Positions 48,813 through 60,860 of a stretch of DNA of 64,000 nt are shown here, one piece after another; the stretch's first letter is position 1, and every line of letters starts with the position of its first letter. The position numbers and the translations under genes are program-made. Origin of the DNA: Pomphorhynchus laevis (taxonomy: Eukaryota; Acanthocephala; Palaeacanthocephala; Echinorhynchida; Pomphorhynchidae). Under the pieces are notes generated by a model. It was not told the origin of the DNA. It searched no databases and worked only from the letters and a program-made list of their open reading frames with translations. The stretch spans positions 124,001-188,000 of the forward strand of contig WNNJ02000690.1 in the NCBI GenBank assembly GCA_012934845.2, in the 5' to 3' direction.

Positions 48813-48814
48813 TT

Positions 48815-49500
48815 CACAGATAACAATAAGGCATACGTTCTCATGCAAGACAGGTGCTTTAACACCGATACGTCATAATGAAATAAAAGACTTGTGGGCC
48901 TTTTATGTGAAACTTATAATAATGTATAAACCTAGCCCGTAATCTCACCAGTTCACAGTGATATTGTATTTTTAAATGCGGCGACGTGTAGAGAGGATGA
49001 CGTGCGGTTCGATGTGGTGTGTGCTGGCTTGTTTGGTGGTAGGTTAGAGTTGACGTTTATGGACGTCTCCAAATTTAATGTGTATGCTCCTTCCTATTCA
49101 CAAATAGATTGTAAGTCAGACTACCATTATCAAGAGAGAAGTAAAGTTCCAAAGTACAGTGAAAGGATATCAATAATTGAACAAGCAATATAATGCCCAG
49201 TAGTTTTTCTACTTCTGGAGATGCAAGCCCTGAAGCGTACAATGTACCGAGAACCATTGCTTCTAAACTCTCTCGTAAGTGTGATATACACTATAACGAA
49301 GTCTTAAATCATATAAATAGTAAAATTTTATTTTCTATCGTTCGATCAGCATCAGCATGCGAGCGACTCGTTCGACCGCAAAGTAATATTGCAGGAACAT
49401 CTTAAATCATTGAAGATGATTTAGAAAAGCGCAATGATAATTGTTTTTTGTCCATTTGCGGGAACCGTTATTGTATTATTTTATTTCGTATAGTAAATTT
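48815..49500 (+). mobile_element. Cys-rich RT/nuclease-like retroelement, copy 3 (3' part)
   Basis: It begins near CKTGALTPIRHNEIKDL (about 48,855). The nuclease-like DDVRFDVVCAGLFGGR and LTFMDVSKFNVYAPSY (48,995-49,095) follow, then SSFSTSGDASPEAYNV and CDIHYNEVLNHINSKILFSI (to 49,404). The tail has 'tccatttgcgggaaccg' (49,451-49,467). It matches the C-terminal third of copy 2. Frames change two or three times. LINE-D copy 4 follows directly. Confidence 0.75.
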
Positions 49501-49514
49501 TTTTAAACATAAAC

Positions 49515-51212
49515 TTAATAATAATTTGCTCTCTCACAACCCTGTCTCCATTCCATCTCACTGCTACTCGCCTCGCCTAATCCTCCCGGAACTCTTTCAT
49601 CTTCTCCCTGCCTCACCTGCCGAAGTCTCATCTGTCCTCATGTACTTGCCCAACAAAACCTCACATGCCGATCCCATGCCTACCCACATACTTAAATTCA
49701 TATGCTCATCGATATCCTTTTTTCTCACAACCTTGTTTAACTCGTCCATCCGCGGTCGTATCTTCTATTAACACTGGAAATCCGCAATCGTTCGTCCCCT
49801 ACTTAAGAAACAATCGCTCGACCCTTCCTTTCTTCTAGCTATCCCCTATTTCACAACTCCCTACTCTTTCTAAGCTCTTAGAACGCCTCATCTTAATACA
49901 GATCAACGCTTATCTCTCCTCATCCAATCTGTACCTTCCTTTCCAATCCGCTTTCCGCTTTAATCACTCCACAGAAATCGCCTACATGAAAGTTTACAAC
50001 GACTTACTCATTTCTCGAGACAATGCTCTATATAGTGTCCTCATCTCCATCGACCTCTCGTCCGCCTTCGACATTGTCGACCACTTCGTCCTCCTTTCTC
50101 GTCTTCGTTATGATTAGGGATTTTCTTCCTCATCCGTAGCATGGTTTGCCTCATATCTATCCGACCGTTTCTTTCACGTCTGTTCTAATCATCATCCTCC
50201 CCTCCCATCCCGTTTTTTGCGGGTCCGACAATGTTCATTCCTAGGTCCCTGCTTTTATCTCTTCTGCTTGGCGATCTCTCTCCGTTTATCAAACCTTTCT
50301 CCTTTAACGTCATGCAATACGCCGATGACATCCTCATATATGATCATGCACTTGCACACCGCATACACGATACCGGCTTTCTGCCTTGAACTGTATTTCT
50401 TCTATCTACAAATGTCTCTCTAATTTCCATTTCGTTCTAAAACCCGACAAGTTTAAAATAATGTGGTTCCTCTCCCGTAAACGAAACATATCTCCTCCCA
50501 TTGTATATTTTGCCTCATCGATCATCCCCATAGTACACAATCTCATTTTCTTAGGCTTCATTTTGATGATCACCTTTCCCTTAAACCCTTCGTCCGAGAC
50601 AAGGTTTGCTTGTCTAACTTTATTCTCCGTGATATCCGCTGTTCCGCCCCTTTATTGACTTCCGTTCTTGTATGTCTCTTCTCTCATCGCTTCTCTTCTC
50701 TGTAATCGATTACTGCCTCAGCCTTTTCCCCAATTCTCGAAAATCCATCATCTTACACCTGCAACGAATAATCAACTCCGCCGTTCGAGTTCTATTTCGT
50801 CTCCGTCGCTTTGACCACACATTCACATATTTTCCCCAGCTCTCCCGGCCCACCATCCACATCCGCATCAAACTCCGCCTTCTTGTAACTTTTCGTCTCA
50901 TCGCTGTCGGCTCCCCATCGTTCATCAACCTTCCTTTCTTAGACGATGCTCGCCCAACGTCACTATCGCTGCGTTCCCGTAATACACTCTTACTCCACAT
51001 TCCCAATTACTCCAACACTTAAGGTTTCTGATCCTATCTCGTCACCGCCCACTCGCCTGGAATCAACTCACTCTCGACGTCCGCCGCGCTCCTTCCTTTA
51101 TCACATTTAAATACCTCCGTTCACACCTTCTCAACGCATGATTTACATTTTTGTTTTATTGTGGTCATATAAGCGTTCGCTGGCACGCATATGCTACGTT
51201 AAAAGAAATCTT
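49515..51212 (+). mobile_element. LINE-D copy 4, 5'-truncated
   Basis: Starts at the RT linker (LPELFHLLPASPAEVSSVL, 49,590). Then KSIWK-like words, motif A SIDLSSAFDIVDHFV, motif C QYADDILIYDHAL (50,310-50,345), INSAVRVLFRLRRFDHTF and LRSRNTLLLHIPNYS. The type-b tail (gcgttcgctggcacgc, 51,170-51,185) is followed by 'atgctacgttaaaaga'. Several breaks. It shares its tail subtype with copy 2, while copies 1 and 3 share the other. Confidence 0.8.
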
Positions 51213-51669
51213 CTTTGAAGGACATAAAGGAATTGATTAAGCAGATGTAGAAAACAGTTTATTCCAAAAAATAGAAACGGCAATGAAAAGCGGATGAATA
51301 CACAGTTTAAGTAAAATGACGAAACATTAAGATGATGAGAGTCATATGAACGGAGATTTACGGAGGTGAGGCAGGATTCTGTAAGGGTAGGAAGATGAAA
51401 TATGAAAGCGAATTTGATGAAAGGAGTTCAAAAGTGATATAAATGATACGGAATAGAATGCGGTTTTCCATAGTTAGTCAGTTGAGTTTAGAGAGGCAAG
51501 AGAAAATGTGGTCAAAACTACAGAGTCGAAAATAGACACGCACGAGCGAATTTACAAGGCGCTGGCGAAGAATAAATAGGATATATAGCAAAAAGACAAA
51601 TGATAGTCGATCTCAGGAAACAATTGATTGTAGATAAGAGAGTGGCAGGAGTGTAAAAGTACGGACTTG
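51213..51669 (-). mobile_element. Old LINE-D/G-like relic
   Basis: On the - strand, faint words like FARACLFS, FWPHFLLPL and NVSSFYLNCVFI line up with the AVRVLFRLRRFDHTF..L region of LINE-D, without an open frame. This is the only sign of content between LINE-D copy 4 and LINE-C copy 2. Confidence 0.35.
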
Positions 51670-51765
51670 TATAATAATACAAATTTATTTAATGTGGCAA
51701 ATGCGTACAAACTGTGCGCTTACAAGTCCACAAACAAAAATGAAAAAGTCAAGCAGATAAATTGA

Positions 51766-54633
51766 TTAAATGGGATCGGATTTGGCGTTTGAAGCACGGC
51801 AGGGACGTTGATTGGCGTATATGAATGGGTAGGTAATTTCACGATAGAGAAGCAGCCACCAGGAAAAAGCGGAATCCAAAAGAGTTAGATTAGTTTGGGA
51901 CATGTAAAAGAATAGAATTACAGGAACGCAAAAAACAGAGAACAGAACGAGAATTATCATGAAAAGGAAGATCGAGAAATGAAGAGATGAAGAGTTACAA
52001 GGCGGAAAGCAACGATAAGAATACGAATTTGAACACGACAATAAATTGTAGGCAAATCGAGAGAAGCAAGATGGTAGGATGTATGATCAAAACGACGAAG
52101 ACGGAGGAGAATTCGGACGGCTGCGTTGACGATGCGTTGTAGGGGAAGAAGAGTGGATTTAGGTGAGTTGGAAAATAGACTAAGACAATAATCGTGTCTA
52201 GAAAAAGGAGAAAAGATATGAGAGCGATACAAGAAGGGAAATCGATCAATATACGAACTTGACGGAGGTTGCGGAGTATCAAGGTAGATGAGCGTACTTT
52301 ATCTCTAACGAAAGGTTTAAGTGAAAGTCGGTTGTCAAAATGGAAGCCTAGGAAAACGAGATTATCAACGATAGGAATAATTGTAGAATTTAATGATACG
52401 GAGGGAGGTCCGAAGCCGAGGTGTTGAGGTAGGATCCACATAATTTTGGATTTATCAGGATTCAGAGAAAGGCGAAGGAAAGAAAGATGATTGGAAATTG
52501 AGACAAGACAGTCGGAAGCAGAAACACTAAGATCGTGAATACGATAAACAGGTGCATGAGCATAGATGAGAATGTAATCAGCATATTGCATAACATGGAA
52601 GTTAAATTTATGAGAAATCGAAGACAAATCACCAAGAAGAAGAGAGAAAAGCATAGGGCCTAATACGGAGCCTTGTGGAACACCAGACGGAATGGACGAA
52701 GGATGGGAGAGAGAAGAGTTAGAATAGACGCGAAATGTACGGTTTGATAGATATGAAGAAAACCATGATACAGTGGGTAAAGAGAAGCCATAATCATGAC
52801 GAAGGCGATGGAGAAGAATCGAGTGATCGACGATGTCAAAAGCAGACGATAGATCAAGAGAAACTATGACACTACATAATTTATGATCGCGCGATATGAG
52901 TAAGTCGTTATAAACTTTAAGACATGCAATTTCGGTAGAATAATTAGAACGAAAAGCGGCTCGGAAGGGAGGAGATAAGTTAGAGGAAAATAGATATGTA
53001 TTAACTTGCTTAAGAACGAGACGCTTAAGGAGTTTAGAAAGAGTTGGAAGAAGTGAAATAGGACGGTACGAAGATGTTAGTGAAGAGTCGAGATATTGCT
53101 TTTTGATGAGAGGACGAACAGTGGCGCATTTCCAGATGGAAGGAAATGTACGGCTACAGATTGACGAGTTGAACAATGTGGTTAGGAAGGGTAAGATAGA
53201 GGAGCAGATATTTTTAACCAAGTGAGTGGGAATTGGGTCAGAAGGAGAGGTTTTATTAGGTAATGACAGCAGAACCGAAGAAACTTCATCAGACGAAACT
53301 GGAAGAAGGTGGAATAGTTCTAGGAGGGAAGTTTTTAAAGAGAAGATTGGGTACAAGGGGGCTATGGGTAGTAGGGAAAGTAAATTAGAAAGCTTAGTTT
53401 GTAGATAAGAAGAAAATTATCAGAATTTATATTACAAGGGGTAGATAATCGTGAAAGAATTTAGTTTATGATTTTCCAATGAGATTTAGAGTTGGAAGAT
53501 GACTCGAGTTGATTTCGCCAAAAGAGAGTACGTTTAGTACGTATAAGAATGAGATATGAGCGGCGTTGAGAAAAGTAGGAATCACGAAGATTTAGAGTGA
53601 GTGAGTTGGGAGACCGTTTAAGAAAGCGTTTATATATACGAAAAGAGTGACGGAGTCGACGCTTAGAATGACTACATTCAGAATCGAACCAGGGAGCATG
53701 GCGCAAGCGCTGGGAACGTCGAAGTCGACTAGGCAGAAGGTTATTGAGGATCGACGTAAGTTCAGAATCAAACAGAATGCAGAGATCATCGGGAGAGAGA
53801 TAGTTAAGAGGAAGTGAAAAGAGTGAAGAATTGAGTAAGGCTGTGCAGAGAACAGGGATATCGAGAAGCTTCCAGGGTCGACTTGGTGTAGATAAAGGTA
53901 AAGGCGGAGAAGGAGGATGGGGACGAGTAATAGTAAGAGTGACAAGGAAATGATCGGACAAACCAGGATCAGTAATTGACAAGGAGGTATAGTCATTGAA
54001 GCAGTTAGGAACAGCAATGATGTCGAGAGCACCGCCGAGAATATGAGTTAGGCTTGTTGAAAGTAATTTATAGTTAAAATCAGAAAAAATATTAGACAAA
54101 GTGATAGAGTCAGAGTCAGCCGGGCGATCAAGACGAATGTTAACGTCACCGAGAGCAAAAGAAGGAGTATAAGACAATGAACAGTGAGACATTAGATCTG
54201 CAAGGTCGTTAAAGAAGATACGTGATGGGGCAACTGAACCTGGACGGTATACAATCACAAGTTCCAGAGTGAAAGGCGTTGATAATCTGCATATGAGTAA
54301 TTCGAACGAAGTGTAACGGGTGTTAACGTTGATTTTACGTAAAGACATTGGGTGACGAGCAATGGCAACAATACCGCCATGGTTAGACGCAGTAGATGTA
54401 TGAGAGGCAATTGGACGAGCTGATTCAACTAGAGAACAACCAGAGCGACATAGACGACGAATAGCAAGATCGTCGGAGTCAGAGTGCCAGGATTCGGTAA
54501 TGCAGAGAATATCGATAGATAATTGATCGAAGATATTGAGAAGCATATCAGCTTTATGAAGAATGGAGCGAGTGTTGAATAGACTAAGACAAAAAGTATG
54601 CTTAGGAGTGAGATTGACAAGCGAAGAAGACAA
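51766..54633 (-). pseudogene. LINE-C copy 2 ORF2
   Basis: Endonuclease 54,633-53,461 (LFNTRSIL, CITESWHS, LGDVNIRLD, GLSDHFLVT) and RT 53,356-51,995. Motif A is SLDLSSAFDIVDHSI, motif B GVPQGSVLGPMLF and motif C QYADYILIY, with the same Asp-to-Tyr change as copy 1. In contrast to copy 1, the frame is kept through FLGFHFDNRLSLKPFVRDKV. It is broken later near 52,190, after SCIALISF. The C-terminus is at 52,232-51,766. Confidence 0.85.
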
Positions 54634-55942
54634 GGGGGGAGAGATAGGACGCCATCGAATTTTTGGCCTTGTGTGTACGACGTGAAAATTTCCGTTGATT
54701 TTACGTATAGATAAGGATGACTCGCCGTTTGTTTCACGTCGATGTTTCTCAATGCGAGCTAAATTGAGCTGGGCAATATCAGAAGGGGAGCGGTCAGGAA
54801 AGATACGGCAAGTAGATGAAGTGGTAAGAAGTATAAAGCGTTGGGAGAGTACAGAAGAGGCTTGTGAACTATGTGGGAAAACGATTTTTAAGAGTGGAGG
54901 CCTGAGATGATTGGATTTAGTGGATTTGTTTAAACGAATAAAGGATACAGGATCGATATTATTGAAGAGGGATGCGTTATCATCAGGAAGAATGGTTGCT
55001 AGGATAGACCTGAAAGCAGATACATCATCGAGGCCAGATTACGGAGAAGCAGATTCGGAAAGCTTTAAGTTTGATATGATTATACAGCGATCGCGCGAAG
55101 GAAAACGATTTCGTGGAAGTGGTGGACGGACAGAGCTGGTAGGAGTCGAGGCAGATGAGCAGATAGAAGTGGAAATGACAGGGGTGCTTGATAGAGAATT
55201 AATATTGGTTGGAGCAAGTGTGACAGGAGCGGGGTGTTGAATCGATTGATCAGAGATGTGACTGGAGATGATTTTAAATGAAGGATGTAAATTATTTGGA
55301 AGTGTTACGTGGGAGGTAGATTAAGGAGAATTAAGATAGGTTGGGGCATGAGTGACAGGAATGGAGTGTTGAATCACTTGATCGGAAATGTTGTTGGAAA
55401 TGATTTTGATGGAAGGATGTAAATTATTGAGAAGTGATACGGGGGAGGTCGAGTAAGAAGTACGTGAGGAGAATAAAGAAGTTTGAGATTTATTTAGATT
55501 GGGCGATGAATAGGAAAGAGTAGGTACGAGATGAAAAGCTTTACCGTTAGCATTGTTAGAATTAGAAAGATTAATGGAAGTTTTGTACGTAGTTGAACGA
55601 GGAGTGTGTGAGAGATTATGTTCAATAATGGGATTATAAGATGCGAAGTCAGGTGTTGATGCGAGGGAAACATCTAAAACAGCGTTGGTCTGAGTGGTCA
55701 TGTGTGATACAGGAGTAGAGGAGCAGGATAACTGTAGTAGTCGTACTGATGTGCAAAAACCGCAAGTGAAATGTTTACGTTTATACACCGAGTGGTCGGA
55801 TATTTTAATACGAACAAGTGTCCATACATCGCAATCTTTGGAATCGCATCCAACTTCAAAGCTGGTATAACCATCATTGCATTCCGATGTGGAAGATTCT
55901 TGATCAGGAACAGGGATCTGAGATCGCGCTTTTTTTAGGCAT
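54616..55942 (-). pseudogene. LINE-C copy 2 ORF1
   Basis: Same protein as the copy 1 ORF1, with the same PHD-like finger, RRM-like region, A7 run after the first ATG and two internal stops. It differs by only a few residues. Confidence 0.7.
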
Positions 55943-55974
55943 GACCTTTTATCGATAGATTGAGCTCAATCCGC

Positions 55975-56366
55975 TAGCGTAGGGAGCGGAACTGACAGGA
56001 ATAATCTGGAACTGACAGGAATAATCTGGAACTGATAGGAATAATCTGGAACTGACAGGAATAATCTGGAACTGACAGGAATAATCAGGAACTGACAGGA
56101 ATAATCTGGAACTGACAGGAATAATCTGGAACTGACAGGAATAATCTGAAATGTATTTACTTTAGATCTCAAACTTTTTTAAGGTGAAGGTCGTGAAGTA
56201 TGAGATTGCAAGTTCGGGTTTTGTCGTTTACAAAGTGGAACTGACAGGAATAATCTGGAACTGACAGAAATAATCTGGAATGTATTTACTTTAGATCTCA
56301 AACTTTTTTAAGGTGAAGGTCGTGAAGTATGAGATTGTATGTTCCGGTTTTTTCGTTAACGAAGTG
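55975..56366 (-). repeat. Tandem-repeat 5' UTR of LINE-C copy 2
   Basis: About eight copies of the 20-base unit (55,985-56,150), one longer unit with 'gaaggtcgtgaagtatgaga' (56,150-56,235), two short units, then a second long unit to about 56,345. The module types match copy 1 but their number and order differ. Confidence 0.8.
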
Positions 56367-56479
56367 ATCGAAAGGCACTTGTCTAAGTGAACTCTCAATA
56401 AAGTAAGATGATCAACAATAGAAAGAATGGTCAAGTTATAAAATACCAATGAAGGGAATGCAGAGAGGAAAGAAGGGAT

Positions 56480-57940
56480 TACTCATTAGATATTAGACTT
56501 CTAATGGTTAAGATACAAACGAAGTGGGGTAAACGCTTGGAGGTAGATAGAAGACAATTAGTTTAGAGGTGGAAAGATCATCGATAAGATGATCAATAGA
56601 ATGAGAGTAAGGGATAATTTCATCAACATATAGCATGATGTAGAAGTTCTGGTCACATGTAATGCTGGAGAGAGCGCCAAAGAGAATAGATAAAAAATGA
56701 TCCGAGAAGAGAACCTTGATGTATCTACAGTAGAGAGGAAGGGGTAGAGAAATATGCATTGGGACAGACACGAAAAAAAAATTGAGAGAGATGAGATGAG
56801 AACCAGGATACAGTAGCAGAAGAAAATCCATAGTTGCGACGAAGGCGATTGAAGTGTAGGAATGGCCAACAATGTCAAACGCAGAAGGAAGGTCCAGGAA
56901 AATTACGACACTGCTGAGTTTCTTATCATGAGTAATAAGTAAGTCCGATAAAAATTTGTTGCAGGCCAATTCAATAGAATGGTGAGATCGTAAAACAGAT
57001 TCAAAAGGAGGATATAGTTTGTGCGAAGAGAGATATGTTAATTTGGTTCAACATAATACGTTCAATAAGTTTAGAGACAGTTGGAATGTTAGAGATAGGA
57101 CGATGTGAAGAAATCATCATGGGAATATTTGTTATGTATCTGTCGAACTATCGCGAATTTTCAAGCAGGAAAAAGCCACTACGAATGGAAAAGTTAAACA
57201 TTGAGGTTATGTATCGAGCAGGTAGAATGGCAAAATATTTTAGTATATAAGCAGGTAGAAGATCAACAGGAGATGTTTTATTATTTTATTATTAGTATTA
57301 CAGCCCCGCGTGGCCGAATGGTGGAGGCGTGTGCATTGCAAACTCTATGTACGGGGTTCAAACCTCGAGCATGCACTCTCTATTGACTTCTCTGTAAGCA
57401 CACGTCAAAGCCACAAGATCGCGTTGTCGAAAGACGTTGGGGCACCCGATAATGAAGCGGGACCACTCTTCATTATTAGTATTACAAGTTATAGCCAAAT
57501 GGCTGTTTCAACTGATCACAGGAAAAATATGAAAAAAAGAAAAGAAAAAATAAGTAAATAGCGGATACATAATATTGTACACATCTGGAATGCCATGAAC
57601 GTTAATCCACTGACACAGTTGAACTTTAAAATGCCATCATCCGGAAGCGAGATATGTGAAAGTAGATCAGATTGTCAGCAAAGAAAGTCAGTAGACGGAT
57701 AAGTATAGACATGACGTAAGATACGTACTAATTGAGAATCAGACTATCGAAAAATTGAAAAGAAGTTTAAAAGTTTTCGAGGGCGATAAGGCTGCGATGA
57801 TTAATACATGAAACACTATCAGATGAATGAGTATGGAACTTAACGATGGCAGAATAATCGAAAGAACGTAGCCGTCAAACCGAGATTTCGCTACTATCAA
57901 GATGTTAAGATTCAGTGATGCATGACAGATCCAAAGGTTG
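56480..57940 (-). mobile_element. LINE-G relic, interrupted by a SINE
   Basis: On the - strand, from right to left: CITES-type endonuclease words (about 57,920), then RPISNIPTVSKLIERIML (57,100), SFESVLRSHHSIELACN (about 56,990) and motif A SVVIFLDLPSAFDIVGHS (56,910-56,860). A motif C remnant, MLYVDEIIPYSHSIDH, follows at about 56,640-56,590. Similar in plan to LINE-C/D but heavily decayed, so older. The SINE at 57.3 kb splits it. Confidence 0.65.
57303..57471 (+). mobile_element. tRNA-headed SINE with 15-base target duplication
   Basis: A 169-base insert flanked by the perfect repeat ATTATTAGTATTACA (57,288-57,302 and 57,472-57,486). The head has a pol III A box (TGGCCGAATGG, 57,311-57,321) and a B box (GGTTCAAACCT, 57,355-57,365), spaced as in a tRNA and most like a Ser/Leu-type tRNA. 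The body is about 90 bases, without a poly-A tail, ending 'gcgggaccactcttc'. No cloverleaf acceptor stem closes, so it is a SINE and not a tRNA gene. It would rely on a LINE for movement. Confidence 0.85.
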
Positions 57941-58504
57941 TTTGGAGCAAAACAGTAAATACAACATTTTTACATTGTTTAACGAATCATGGTAGCTTGA
58001 TTTGTGAGAAAGTATTTATGTTGGGTCAAACTTACACTTGGAAAGAAGTTGATTTCCACTTGAAAGAAGGTCACCCTTTTAGTATTAAAGTGATATTTTA
58101 TCTTTAGTAAGATATCTTTCTCTAGTTGTCTTCTAGTAATTTATGGGTGGTAGTCATGCGTTGCTTCGACTGTTAACTCACTGTAGATGAATAATCGAGA
58201 CTTCAGGTGCTGAATTCATTAATGTGTAATTAAAGGAGATGACGTCTCTAGTTATGCGGTCGCTGTCGTAATCTTATGTCCAGTTGAGTTAAGGCAGCGA
58301 CATTTGCCCAACTAATGTTCGGTTGTTTAATGCCCCGTTAATGTCTAGTTGGGTTTATCCTGGTGATAGTTGAATATTCAACCTAGATTATTGATCTATA
58401 TTTTATATCTTTTATTTACTAAGAAGAATTTAAATCTCTCCTTTTTCTATTCATGATTTCACTTTCTCTTTATTAAGAATTTATGCATTAATATATAGTT
58501 GCAG
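57941..58504. other. Upstream of the 58.5-kb ORF, nothing firm
   Basis: An open frame at 57,922-58,107 has no motif. At 58,260-58,345 the words 'atgtccagttgagtt', 'cccaactaatgtt' and 'atgtctagttgggtt' form short imperfect repeats. Could hold a 5' UTR or promoter for the following exons. Confidence 0.3.
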
Positions 58505-58850
58505 ATGGATTCTTCTATGCTAGACCATATTATACAATTCGTTCCATCAAAAATGCGTCGGAAACAGCTGAATTTACTACGACAGAAAACGGTTTACATA
58601 ATTTTTATAAATGACATTATTTGTAGAATGTTTTATTTTTGCAGTCCAAGAAGTCAAAACGATTACTGCTCCATGCTTTAATTAGTAATTTGCGGATTGG
58701 TATTACAAATCAAGATCGATTAAATGATGCTTTGTCATTACTGCCAGAAAAAGTGCTAGCGTCTGAGATTAATTCATATCCAAATTCTAAATTAATAATT
58801 TTCGCCCTCAATCAATGTATATGCAAGCAATCAAATATCATGAGGTAATA
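58505..58850 (+). CDS. Unidentified protein, two exons with a 53-base intron
   Basis: Exon 1, 58,505-58,591, encodes MDSSMLDHIIQFVPSKMRRK and so on (29 codons, phase 0). The GT-AG intron 58,592-58,644 ends TTTTTGCAG. Exon 2, 58,645-58,850, encodes SKKSKRLLLHALISNLRIGI through LALNQ-like FALNQCICKQ to a possible stop, or to a donor at ATGAG/GTAATA. The joined ~97 residues are basic and Leu-rich, probably helical, with no motif I can name. TTGCAG directly before the ATG could be an acceptor, so upstream exons are possible. The short intron matches the kinase's 48-base intron, which supports a real host gene. Confidence 0.5.
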
Positions 58851-60860
58851 TCACATTTTCGATTATTTTCGGCTATTGGTTAGTAGACAGCTAATTATTG
58901 ATTAATTTATTAAATAATACTAATTAATTGCAGTTTAGTCGCTTATTTTTTAATCGCTTATTAACTTAAACTCATAATTTGGTTGACTATACAATTTTTA
59001 TAGCCTCAGCTATAAAAATATTACCTCATGCTAATATTTGAGGTAATATAAATATTACCTCATGATAATATAATAGATTACCTATTATATTATCTAATAT
59101 TACCTAATAATATAATAGATTTCTAATAATAAATTAATAATATGATATTATTAATCGTAATAATAGATTTTTTGATAATCAGATTTTATGACAAATTTGA
59201 GCTAAAATTCAAATATAGAAAGAAAATAAAATTAAACGCTGATTAGAGACGTATGCAATTTTGTAAAATTTTATCTGCAGAATTCAATAAACAGAATATT
59301 CTGCATTTAATAATAAATTATTAAATTGTTATTTATAGTGAACCATGTATTTCTTTAGAATATTTATTATTATAAATATATTTATTATATATTTATGCAT
59401 TATAAATATATTTATTATTATATTTATAATTATAATATTATTTAAATATTATAGTTATATTTCGTATTATTTTCATATCCTAAAATACACGTTTAAAGAA
59501 TTGAAGCCTTTTGCTCATTTGCTGATGAAATAGTTTGCCATCAATGTAATTAAAGACAACTAATTCCTAAAACTATAAATATAATAAAAAAATTCAAGTA
59601 ACTGTATATCTACCTGATTTGAAAATCAGCTACATATTTAATAATAGAAATTTAAAGTTAAGAGCGAATTAAGGTTGATTTTTACTAAATATCGAAATTT
59701 CGATATTGTAATTATAATAAATAGATTTTGATATATATTTATTTTAAAATAAATAAATTAAAATAAGTTTTGCAAGTAGCTGGATTTTATTTTTAATCAC
59801 GATTATTTATAGATAATAACGTATCAAGTCATGGCATTTACAGTGTCGAATTAAATGGATCTTTTGAGAATCTACACATTAGTTCTTTCTAACCCTTGTA
59901 CATTTTAAAATTACGAAAAATATATTGTATTTCTAACATTTTATATTTCTTCCTTTATATTTTTTCAAACAAATCGATTATAGCTCGTTCTTTTTATTAA
60001 TGTTATGGGATTTAAATTTATTTATTTCTTCCTTTTTGCATTAAAATTAATAATACAATTAATATATTATTAAATATTATATTAATACTAATATTAATTT
60101 TTGTTACTGTGAAATATTGATAATATTTTACAGGTTATATAAAGTTGATTAATTAATAAATAATTTTCGGTTTTTTACTGTTCAATTCTGCAATAAAATT
60201 TAATTTTTGCACGAAAATGTTTTCGTTTCATTTCTGAAAGAAATGAAAATTGTTACAGTTTATTAATGAGCACTATAACTCTATTATTTCACAAACTATC
60301 TTAAATTAATTTTTGAAAATAAAGTGTTTTCACAAAATATCAAAATTTCGAAATTGTAAGTAAAATAATATTTTTTTCGTTTGCTGTTGTTTACAGCGCA
60401 ATTCTAATCAAATTTCATTATTACGTTGGCTTATTAGTTAATTATGACTGTTAAATCATTAAAAAATTAGTAGCTAAAAGTTATAAAGAAGAATATAGAA
60501 AAAAGTGTTCATATTGTGATCGATTCATTTTTGTATTTTATGTCTTCATAAGGTTTTTTAATTACCAATCAAAATTTTATCTATAAGTTTATCATTATAT
60601 AATGAAGCTTGTTTCCTTATGGGAATATAAATATCTACAGGAAATTACAAAACATTAAATGAACTAATAATTTTATTAAACTATCAGTATTTTATATTTC
60701 AATAAATATAAAATATGTGTAGAGTACAAATGTCACCTTTTGTAAAGAGTTTTTAAAATCGTGTCGTACATTTTTAAACTGCTCTAATCATTCGTGTTAA
60801 AATCTATTTAATATAAAATCCGTTTCTTAATCATTTCTTAATAAACATTAATAAACACTT
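58851..60860. other. Very AT-rich, no gene recognised
   Basis: Two kilobases of A/T runs. Short repeats such as 'aatattacctcatg' recur at 59,020-59,080. If the exon at 58,645 ends at the GTAATA donor, this is intron. I see no exon, RNA gene or transposon here. Confidence 0.4.

Larger units (their letters stand above)
51670..56366 (-). mobile_element. LINE-C copy 2 (inverted relative to copy 1)
   Basis: Full length on the - strand: 5' tandem repeats at 56,345-55,980, ORF1, ORF2, then the 3' hairpin (GCGCACA-gtt-TGTACGC on the - strand) and tail ending near 51,672. The first ~155 codons of the ORF1 body (55,788-55,321) translate identically to copy 1. The sequences are close throughout except for a few extra breaks here (for example a stop at 53,461 and a frame shift near 52,190). 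Confidence 0.9.

Noticed and set aside
57303-57385. A tRNA gene
   Set aside because: A and B boxes are present, but no acceptor stem closes, and a target duplication brackets a longer unit, so it is a SINE.
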